32,278 nt of DNA. It comes from Klebsiella pneumoniae (GTDB lineage Bacteria; Desulfobacterota; Binatia; Bin18). The notes below the pieces were generated by a model. The model saw only the letters and a program-made list of their open reading frames with translations, searched no databases and was not told where the DNA came from. This document shows positions 8,838-15,197 of the stretch, in pieces; within the stretch, counting starts at the first letter, position 1; each line of letters opens with the position of its first letter. The translations under genes were made by a program, and so were the position numbers. Location: the NCBI GenBank assembly GCA_945865755.1, contig CAMBFS010000024.1, positions 1-32,278 of the forward strand. The letters are read 5' to 3'.

Positions 8838-8897
8838 CGGGCAGCAGGCTTTCCTCTTGTGAGAGAGCTGACCGACTGGGTAACGGCCAGGGGCTGA

Positions 8898-9119
8898 TTA
8901 CGCAGCGTCGAGAACTGCTGTGGATGGTTCGAGTACGGCGATCTCGTGAGGTGGCACTGGCACATTCATGCCATTTTCCCAGTCGGCGAAAATAACCGGA
9001 CGTCCCAGGTGTCTCCCCTCGGAACGGAACACCCCTTCGGTATTCCGCGGCAACAGCCCCTTGGGCGTAACGATATTGCATAGCGTGCGGCAACGGAGTC
9101 CAGAGCGCGAACGGTTCAT
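8898..9119 (-). CDS. small conserved-looking protein, function unknown
   Basis: 73 residues from ATG 9119, with a G-rich ribosome-site-like run just upstream. The core (GLLPRNTEGVFRSEG, LGRPVIFADWENG, VPVPPHEI) has the look of a short beta-rich protein in which a glycine-rich strand leads to a D-W-x-N-G turn and a P-H-E-I end. I have seen similar small bacterial proteins of unknown role, but I cannot name a family. A longer start at 9164 would run through the palindrome at 9132-9151 and lacks a better site, so I prefer 9119. It lies between clpP (convergent) and tRNA-Phe on the same strand. Confidence 0.5.
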   Translation of the reverse strand: MNRSRSGLRCRTLCNIVTPKGLLPRNTEGVFRSEGRHLGRPVIFADWENGMNVPVPPHEIAVLEPSTAVLDAA

Positions 9120-9131
9120 AGTGATTCCCCC

Positions 9132-9151
9132 CCTATAAGAGTCCTTATAGG
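9132..9151 (-). promoter_or_regulatory. Palindrome upstream of the 73-residue gene
   Basis: CCTATAAG and CTTATAGG form a perfect 8-bp inverted repeat with a 4-nt spacer, ending about 12 bp before the ATG at 9119. It may be an operator, a 5'-UTR hairpin that masks the ribosome site, or part of a -10 element (TATAAG). The sequence alone does not separate these. Confidence 0.35.
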
Positions 9152-9213
9152 AGGAAATCGTCATTAGAGGAAAAAACTTTAATGACGGGGCAAAAAATTG
9201 GGAAGAAAGGAAA

Positions 9214-9286
<73 letters not shown>

Positions 9287-9544
9287 ATATCAAAGACTTT
9301 TGCTACTGACACGACTGCTTCGGTGGGCTTCCTCATCGTGGGGTTCCTACGTGGGGAAGTTACAGTCGGGTGTTTATAGACGAACGATGGAGAAGAGGCA
9401 AGCGCCACAGGATAGTGATCGCCAAAGAAATGCGTGCGGGAGAAACCGCCAGGCGAGAAGAGCTGAGGAGACGACCACGCCGAGATTGTTTCGCTGTCGG
9501 GTGCGTGGCACTATGCGGCACAGCAAGAGCTGAAAGGGGGGAGT

Positions 9545-10984
9545 ATGGCTGAACTGGCATATACAGGTGCGATCGAATTGGCGAAAAAAATTGCGCAACG
9601 GGAAATTTCAAGCCGCGAGGCGGTGGACTACTTTCTGGCACGCGTGGCGACTCTTGATAAGCCGATCAATAGCGTCGTGACGGTTGATGCGGAAAGAGCG
9701 CGTACCGAGGCCGATGCCGCCGATGCCGCGCTTGCTCGCGGCGAGGCGCGAGGTCCCTTGCATGGCGTGCCCATGACGATCAAGGATTCCTTTCAAACGG
9801 CAGGGATGCGGACCACGTCCGGTGCGCCAGAGCTGGCGAATTTTATTCCACAAGAAGATGCCTGGCCAGTCGCGCGTCTGCGTGAAGCGGGCGCGATTAT
9901 TTTTGGCAAAACCAATCTCCCGATTTACGCCGGTGACCTGCAAAGTTACAACGCGGTCTTTGGCACCACCAATAATCCCTATGATGTGTCACGCACTCCT
10001 GGTGGCTCTTCCGGTGGGTCGGCGGCGGCGTTGGCGTGTGGGTTTACGCCACTTGAACTTGGCAGTGACATTGGCGGTTCGATTCGCCTTCCGTCCCACA
10101 TGTCTGGGGTCGTTGGTCACAAGCCGAGTTATGGAATCGTTCCCGCGCATGGGCAGATTCCCGGCCCGCCGGGGACGTTGACGTTGGCGGATCTCGCGGT
10201 CGCTGGACCGATGGCACGCAGCGTCGAGGATTTGGAACTTGGACTCGATATCATGGCCGGTCCAAATCGCTGGGAGCAACCAGCTTGGCGACTCAAACTG
10301 CCAAGCCCACGGCGTCGATCACTGAAGAGCTATCGTGTTGCCGCATGGCTTGACGATCCGCGTTGTCGGGTTGATCCAGCAGTCCGCGTCCTGCTGGAAA
10401 ACGCTGCCCAGAAACTGGCTGGGGCTGGCGTGCGGATTGATAGCGATGCGCGTCCCGAGTTCACGCTGGAGAAAGTCGCGGATACTTTTTTCGCGCTGTT
10501 ACAAGCGGCCCTCGCGGGAGGGATAGCGCGTGACACGCTCGAACACTACGCGACTTCGACTGGCAATACGCCGGCGGACCACACGCGGCGCACCTTGGCC
10601 ATGCGCCATCGTGAGTGGTTAAGCTACAACGAGCGTCGCCAACAGATGCGGAAGCGGTGGGAAGAATTCTTCCAGAAGTGGGATGCGATACTGCTGCCAG
10701 TCATGCCGTGTCCGGCGATTCCACACGATCACTCCGATCCACAAGCGGCGCGGCTCGCGCGGGTAGGGGATGAACAGCGACCCTACTGGGACCTTGTGAC
10801 CTGGATGGCTCCGGCTGGTGCGTGCTATCTCCCGGCGACCGTGGTTCCGGTTGGTCAATTGGCGAACGGGTTGCCTGTCGGTATTCAGATTGTTGGTCCC
10901 TATCTCCATGATCGGACCACTCTCGATATCGCGAAGCACCTGCTGGACATGGTTGGTGGCTGTCCGCGGCCAGCGGGATTTTAA
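9545..10984 (+). CDS. amidase, amidase-signature family
   Basis: 479 residues with the Ser-cisSer-Lys triad of the amidase-signature family: K80 (MTIKDSF), S155 (PGGSSGGSAAAL) and nucleophile S179 (SDIGGSIRLP). The family hydrolyses carboxylic amides and related C-N bonds; GatA belongs here but sits with gatB/gatC, which are absent, so a stand-alone aliphatic or aryl amidase is more likely. Length is normal. ATG 9545 is preceded by AAGGGGGGAG. The C-terminal PVG...GLPVGIQIVGP segment is typical. The substrate cannot be assigned. It is not closely spaced with the next gene (137 bp). Confidence 0.9.
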   Translation: MAELAYTGAIELAKKIAQREISSREAVDYFLARVATLDKPINSVVTVDAERARTEADAADAALARGEARGPLHGVPMTIKDSFQTAGMRTTSGAPELANFIPQEDAWPVARLREAGAIIFGKTNLPIYAGDLQSYNAVFGTTNNPYDVSRTPGGSSGGSAAALACGFTPLELGSDIGGSIRLPSHMSGVVGHKPSYGIVPAHGQIPGPPGTLTLADLAVAGPMARSVEDLELGLDIMAGPNRWEQPAWRLKLPSPRRRSLKSYRVAAWLDDPRCRVDPAVRVLLENAAQKLAGAGVRIDSDARPEFTLEKVADTFFALLQAALAGGIARDTLEHYATSTGNTPADHTRRTLAMRHREWLSYNERRQQMRKRWEEFFQKWDAILLPVMPCPAIPHDHSDPQAARLARVGDEQRPYWDLVTWMAPAGACYLPATVVPVGQLANGLPVGIQIVGPYLHDRTTLDIAKHLLDMVGGCPRPAGF

Positions 10985-11121
10985 GACGGGGACTGGCGAC
11001 TTTTCCGTATTGTGTGGAGCAACTCCATTTGGCTTCCTCCCGGTAGCGTTTTTCTTCCGCTCTCCGCGATGGACAGCCGCCCACCGCTGGGGTACTTCAG
11101 AAAACCAAGGAGTGCAGCGTC

Positions 11122-11508
11122 ATGTTTAAGGAGAAACCGACCTGTTTTGTGGCGATTCCTGGCACGCCGGATTTTGCCGGTGTTCGCGATGCTGTTCAAC
11201 AGAGCCTCCAGCATCTTGATGTTGAGCCTTCCTCCGCCGCGGATGGCGTCGGGGCGGCATTCAGTGTGAAGGCCGTTGAACGTTCTGATTTGCTCATCGT
11301 TGATGTGACGGATAAGAACCCGGATACGTTCTATGAAGTGGGACTTGCCGATGCCATGCGGAAGCCGATCTTGATTCTGGCGCAAAAATCGCACGATGCC
11401 CCAACTGACTTCGGTGGACATCGCGTGCTGCTCTATGAACCAGGTGACACCGACAAACTCACCCGGTATCTGGACTATTGGATTAAGGAACAAGCCCTCC
11501 AACGGTAG
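11122..11508 (+). CDS. nucleoside 2-deoxyribosyltransferase/TIR-like protein (short form)
   Basis: 128 residues in a single alpha/beta domain. It opens with a strand CFVAIPG and has the signature SDLLIVDVTDKNPDTFYEVGLADAMRKP, cited here as its parts D61 (IVDVT) and E72 (TFYEVG). In the nucleoside deoxyribosyltransferase and TIR-like NAD-processing superfamily the Glu of the equivalent FYE motif is catalytic. Substrates could be nucleosides, nucleotides or NAD; nothing here decides. AAGGAG precedes ATG 11122. It is 23 bp upstream of a longer paralogue with the same motif, so the pair is probably co-transcribed. A role in nucleotide salvage or in defence are both possible. Confidence 0.7.
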   Translation: MFKEKPTCFVAIPGTPDFAGVRDAVQQSLQHLDVEPSSAADGVGAAFSVKAVERSDLLIVDVTDKNPDTFYEVGLADAMRKPILILAQKSHDAPTDFGGHRVLLYEPGDTDKLTRYLDYWIKEQALQR

Positions 11509-11531
11509 CTTGCTCGTCGGCACCCGCAGTC

Positions 11532-12185
11532 ATGCCTAACTGTTTCGTTATCATGCCCTTTCGACCGGAGTTGCATTACCTGTATCTGTTTATGAAACAG
11601 GACATCGAAACGGCGTTTCCTGGCCTCTCGTGCGAACGGGGTGACGAGAAAGTGCTGACGGTGCCGTTGCTCGATAAAATAATGAGCTACATCCAAGAAG
11701 CTGATGTGGTCATTGCCGACTGCACGGGGCGCAACCCCAACGTCTTTTACGAACTGGGGATCGCGCACGCACTACGGAAACCGGTCATTCTCATTACGAA
11801 CGATGCCATTAGCGAAGTCCCGACTGATATTCGTGCCTTTGAGTTCATTCCGTACAAACTCGACGAGCACAAGGGATTCCTGGACAAGCTGCACAAAGCG
11901 TTAAACTCCGTCCTGGGGAGTCCCTTTGAAAAGCTATACGATACCGTCGCGGTGCTCTTCCAGGAGTTTCGCACCGCCATGAATCTGTCGGTGGGCAAAG
12001 TTGACACTGATGCGTTCGCGGCTGCGGCGGCCAAGGTTCGTGGGGGTAGGGCGTTCGTCCTCGACGATCACAAAATGCTCGCGAAACTCTTCCTGCCACT
12101 GATCGTCGATGGACCGATTGACCTTGATGTGATGCAAGCGATCAAGGACTGGATTACCCAGAAATTCGGTCCTGATAGTCCATAA
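11532..12185 (+). CDS. nucleoside 2-deoxyribosyltransferase/TIR-like protein (long form)
   Basis: 217 residues. The N-terminal domain (about 1-128) opens CFVIMPFRPE and carries ADVVIADCTG and NPNVFYELGIAHALRKP, with D63 and likely catalytic E74. It is clearly paralogous to the gene 23 bp upstream. The C-terminal 90 residues are mostly helical with an Ala-rich run near 160 and have no domain I recognise; they may be an oligomerisation or sensor module. The initiating ATG (11532) has only a weak ribosome site, which suits translational coupling to the upstream gene. Proteins with this fold occur stand-alone in many genomes, some beside defence genes, but no known partner is adjacent here. Confidence 0.7.
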   Translation: MPNCFVIMPFRPELHYLYLFMKQDIETAFPGLSCERGDEKVLTVPLLDKIMSYIQEADVVIADCTGRNPNVFYELGIAHALRKPVILITNDAISEVPTDIRAFEFIPYKLDEHKGFLDKLHKALNSVLGSPFEKLYDTVAVLFQEFRTAMNLSVGKVDTDAFAAAAAKVRGGRAFVLDDHKMLAKLFLPLIVDGPIDLDVMQAIKDWITQKFGPDSP

Positions 12186-12204
12186 TTCCGTTGTCTTACC
12201 TGAG

Positions 12205-13158
12205 TTACCGCCGCCGCTCCTCCACCTGCCGTTCGACGAAGTCGATGACGTGCGCTTCTAGCTTCACGCCGTTGAGCGCGTTGATTTCTTGAATGCCAGT
12301 CGGACTGGTGACGTTCACCTCGGTGAGATAGTCGCCAATAATATCGAGCCCCACGAAGTAGAGGCCCTCTTGTCGCAGGCGGGGGCCGACTTCACGGCAG
12401 ATTTCGTAATCACGAGGGGTGATGTCGGCCTTGACGCAGGTGCCGCCGACGTGGATATTCCCGCGATGTTCATCCGCGCGTGGCACTCGCAGTGTGCCAC
12501 CAAGGGGGGCACCGTTGAGAACGATCAGTCGTTTATCTCCCAAGCGGACTTCGGGGATGTAGCCTTGCGCGATGATGGGCTCGCGTCCTTCATGGGTCAT
12601 GGTTTCAATCAGGGAGTTCATGTTGCGGTCATCGCGATGCCCGTAGAAGATGCCGAACCCGCCATGTCCATCGACCGGCTTAATGATCATTTCTCCGCCG
12701 AGTTCCTCCATGAAGGCTTTGATGCGTTGCGCATCTTGTGACACCAGGGTTGGTGGCGTGACACTGGGGAAGTTGAGCGCGAAGAGTTTCTCATTGGCGG
12801 CGCGCAGGCCCGCCGGATTATTCATCACAAACGCGCCATCCTGTTGGGCCAGGTCGAGGAATTGAGTCGCGTGCAAATAGGCGACATCAAACGGTGGGTC
12901 CTTGCGCATGAACACCGCGTCAAAAGTACCAAGCGGTTCCGTCGCCTCCCCATGAAAAGTGAAATGATTGCCAAGCTCGCGCCGGAGTTCGATGCGACGC
13001 GCGCGTCCCATGGCGCGTGAGCGGTGCACGAACAAGTCGCGCATTTCGAGGTACCAGACCTCATGGCCGCGCGCCTGTGCTTCCAACATAAAGACGAAGG
13101 TTGTGTCTTTATCGATCAAGACATTCTGAATCGGGTCCATGATAAAGGCGAAACGCAT
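12205..13158 (-). CDS. gshB: glutathione synthetase
   Basis: 317 residues, matching the E. coli enzyme's 316. It is an ATP-grasp ligase joining gamma-glutamylcysteine to glycine. The N-terminus (MRFAFIMDPI) is family-typical and has GAGGA nine bases upstream of ATG 13158; the longer frame from 13224 adds an unlikely Phe-rich tail encoded by repeat DNA. Further marks are FMRKDPPFD, the ATP-grasp loop IIKPVDGHGGFGIF, GDKRLIVLNG, the R-R-x-N-like HRGNIHVGG, and EVNVTSPTGIQEIN with metal ligands. gshA is not in the window. It follows prmA and rsmE on the same strand with a 148-bp gap of A/T-rich repeats. Confidence 0.93.
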   Translation of the reverse strand: MRFAFIMDPIQNVLIDKDTTFVFMLEAQARGHEVWYLEMRDLFVHRSRAMGRARRIELRRELGNHFTFHGEATEPLGTFDAVFMRKDPPFDVAYLHATQFLDLAQQDGAFVMNNPAGLRAANEKLFALNFPSVTPPTLVSQDAQRIKAFMEELGGEMIIKPVDGHGGFGIFYGHRDDRNMNSLIETMTHEGREPIIAQGYIPEVRLGDKRLIVLNGAPLGGTLRVPRADEHRGNIHVGGTCVKADITPRDYEICREVGPRLRQEGLYFVGLDIIGDYLTEVNVTSPTGIQEINALNGVKLEAHVIDFVERQVEERRR

Positions 13159-13184
13159 AGCTGTTATCCTCAGGAACAAAACGT

Positions 13185-13270
13185 GACGGAAAGAAAACGT
13201 AAAGCGTAAAACGTAAGAAAACAAAACGGGAAGAATTACGTATGACGGTTGACATATTTACGTTTTCCGT
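13185..13270. repeat. AAACGTAA-type short repeats, gshB-rsmE gap
   Basis: The gap carries several spaced copies of AAAACGTAA/AAACGT and the reverse TTTACGTTTT, with a local palindromic tendency. It resembles the heptamer arrays in the two following gaps but uses a different motif. No coding or RNA gene is evident. Confidence 0.5.
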
Positions 13271-13306
13271 TCCCACCGCGCGGCATGCTATGGCATTGCT
13301 CAGCGC

Positions 13307-14053
13307 TCAGGCAAGGGGGGAAGAGCGGTGGTCCCCCCAGAGGAATTGGCATACAGAGGCCACGACCAGGCTCGCGGTTTCCGCGCGTAAGACCTGCGTG
13401 CCCAGACTCAGGATGAGACAGCCCGCTTGTCGCGCTTGCGCGACCTCTTCCTCCGCGAACCCGCCTTCTGTTCCGACAATGACAGTCAGCGCCGAAAGTT
13501 TTGGTTGGCTCTCCGCGAAGTGTTTGAGTGTCGCGCGCCGCTCCTTTTCATAAAAAAGCAGAGTGGGCGTGCTATCTGGAACCGAATGCAGGAATTCGGC
13601 GAACGACTGTGGTGGTTCTAGGTGGGGAACTACACTACCGGACTGTTTGGCGGCGCTCTGTGCGATCCGCCGCCAACGCAGGAGACGCTCTTGTGTCTGG
13701 TCTTCTCGCAGGTGCACCACCGTGAACTTCGTGACCAGCGGAACGATACGGCTCACCCCTAGCTCGGTGGCTTTCTCAATCACGAAATCCATTGTCCGCC
13801 CTTTTAAGAGCCCTTGCGCGAGCGTGAGAGAAAACCGAGGAGTCGCGGGTGTGGTGTGAGTAATCGTGACTTGCGCGCGGGTGAGTGTCAGCGTCGCTAT
13901 TGTTCCTTGGTATTCCGTTCCGTGCTCGTCGGACAACAGAATACTGTCGCCCACCTGCAATCGGAGGACATGGCGCAGATGGTGAAATTCCGTTCCGTCT
14001 ATGACGGCTTGTGCGTCATGGATGCTCGAACTAGGGAGAAAGAAGCGACGCAT
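13307..14053 (-). CDS. rsmE: 16S rRNA (uracil-1498-N3)-methyltransferase
   Basis: 248 residues, the usual RsmE size. An N-terminal PUA-like domain (MRRFFLP, HHLRHVLRLQVGD) is followed by a SPOUT methyltransferase domain with the knot motifs VGTEGGFAEEE and LGTQVLRAETA. Family members usually have Arg where this has Gln in LGxQVLR. KATELGVSRI is also characteristic. The protein methylates U1498 of 16S rRNA. It follows prmA by 73 bp, a common pairing. The start ATG 14053 has no good ribosome site because the gap is repeat DNA. Confidence 0.94.
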   Translation of the reverse strand: MRRFFLPSSSIHDAQAVIDGTEFHHLRHVLRLQVGDSILLSDEHGTEYQGTIATLTLTRAQVTITHTTPATPRFSLTLAQGLLKGRTMDFVIEKATELGVSRIVPLVTKFTVVHLREDQTQERLLRWRRIAQSAAKQSGSVVPHLEPPQSFAEFLHSVPDSTPTLLFYEKERRATLKHFAESQPKLSALTVIVGTEGGFAEEEVAQARQAGCLILSLGTQVLRAETASLVVASVCQFLWGDHRSSPLA

Positions 14054-14056
14054 GGC

Positions 14057-14120
14057 GGAAGTTCGGAGTTAGGGAAAGTTCGGAGTTCGGAGTCGAAGAC
14101 AGTTCGGGCTTCGGAGGGGT
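14057..14120. repeat. GTTCGGA-type heptamer repeats, rsmE-prmA gap
   Basis: Repeated GTTCGGAG and close variants fill nearly all of the gap between rsmE and prmA. The motif differs from those in the neighbouring gaps. Confidence 0.7.
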
Positions 14121-14126
14121 GAACTC

Positions 14127-15056
14127 TCAGTGTCGCTGACAGACTAGGGTGACCCATTCTTCGCGAGGGTAGCGTCGCACCAGTCGCCACTGTGGGAGGG
14201 TATAGGCTGCCAGGATGTCTGACTCTTGCTCCAAGAGAATGCCGGAAAGAATGACGTGGCCTCCGCTCTGGACCAGACGGGCAATGTGAGGAGCAAGGGA
14301 GACCAAGGTGATCGAAAAGAGGTTGGCGACGAGTAACGGCACTGAAGACGAGAACTGGTCCAGCGGCGTATCGCTGAGGTGGATGACCGCGGCAACCTGG
14401 TTGGCTTCAGCGTTCAGCCGCGCTTCATCGAGTGCAATCGGATCAGTGTCGGTGGCCCATACGGTCGGAGTCCCAAATTTAGCGAGGGCAATGGCGAGAA
14501 TGCCAGAACCCGTCCCAACATCAAGCGCTGCTGACGAAGCGCCATGTGCGCTACTCAGTGCTTCAATGGCTTCGAGACAGCCTTGCGTGGTGGCATGGTG
14601 TCCAGTGCCAAACGCCATGCAGGGGTTGATGACCAACGGGATACGAGTGGCGTCACTGGGTGGCATTTCCCACGGCGGCAGGACCAGCAGCCGTTGTCCA
14701 ACTGGAAGCGGAGGGAAATGTCCACGCCATTGATCGGCCCATGCCTCGCTTGATACTTCAGTGATTTGGATTTCAGGTCGTCCGAGGTTCGGAAAGAGCG
14801 GGAGTATCTCGCACAGATGTTGCGTGACTCCTTCGATCAAAGTGGCTCTGGCCGTCTCAATGGGAAAAAACCCTTGGACCGCGGTGAGCGCGGGTTGTGA
14901 CTGAGAGAAATCGCGTTCACTCTCAATTACACCAACTGAACCGAGTTCCACCAAGAAGTTGGCTACCGCTTCCGCCGCTTCGTGTGGCACCGGGACCGCG
15001 AGGCGAAGCCAGACTTGGGGGACAGGGTTCGGGGTTCGGGGTTTAGGAGAGTCCAA
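14127..15056 (-). CDS. prmA: ribosomal protein L11 methyltransferase
   Basis: A class I SAM methyltransferase that trimethylates L11. Motifs: WADQWRGHFPP, the PrmA hallmark AFGTGHHATT, SAM-binding LDVGTGSGILAIA, acidic WATDTDP and VANLFS in the N-P-P-F/Y-like position. The longest frame starts at TTG 15056 and gives 309 residues. Its first dozen residues (DSPKPRTPNPVP) are encoded by intergenic heptamer DNA and there is no ribosome site, so the true start may be a little downstream, for example at a GTG within the LAVPVP segment. Same strand and likely same unit as rsmE. Confidence 0.92.
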   Translation of the reverse strand: MDSPKPRTPNPVPQVWLRLAVPVPHEAAEAVANFLVELGSVGVIESERDFSQSQPALTAVQGFFPIETARATLIEGVTQHLCEILPLFPNLGRPEIQITEVSSEAWADQWRGHFPPLPVGQRLLVLPPWEMPPSDATRIPLVINPCMAFGTGHHATTQGCLEAIEALSSAHGASSAALDVGTGSGILAIALAKFGTPTVWATDTDPIALDEARLNAEANQVAAVIHLSDTPLDQFSSSVPLLVANLFSITLVSLAPHIARLVQSGGHVILSGILLEQESDILAAYTLPQWRLVRRYPREEWVTLVCQRH

Positions 15057-15115
15057 GGTCTAATGTCCAAGGTCTAAAAGTTTCGGGTTTCGAGTTTCGC
15101 GTTCATCGACAGAGG
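15022..15115. repeat. GGGTTCG / GTCCAAG short tandem repeats
   Basis: Two motifs alternate: GGGTTCGGGGTTCGGGGTTT, then AGTCCAAGGTCTAATGTCCA-type units, then TTTCGGGTTTCGAGTTTCGC. They overlap the proposed prmA start and lead into the TTTTGAC array. Confidence 0.7.
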
Positions 15116-15130
15116 TCCGAAGTCTCATAT

Positions 15131-15183
15131 TTTTGACTTTTGACTTTTGACTTTTGACTTTTGACTTTTGACTTTTGACTTTT
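15131..15183. repeat. Perfect TTTTGAC tandem heptamer, 7 copies
   Basis: Seven exact TTTTGAC units plus a partial eighth lie just beyond the stop of the M16 peptidase gene. On the minus strand it reads GTCAAAA. Perfect conservation suggests recent expansion or an active slippage site. Confidence 0.95.
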
Positions 15184-15197
15184 CCCCAGCCCTCGTG

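Noticed and set aside
9370-9552. 60-residue plus-strand frame before the amidase
   Set aside because: Arg-rich, low-complexity translation overlapping the amidase start, with no ribosome site or recognisable fold. The rest of 9287-9544 holds nothing I can support.
11122-12185. Calling the TIR/NDT-like pair a known anti-phage system
   Set aside because: No recognised partner (cyclase, SIR2, Argonaute, ATPase) is adjacent, and the flanks are an amidase and glutathione synthetase.
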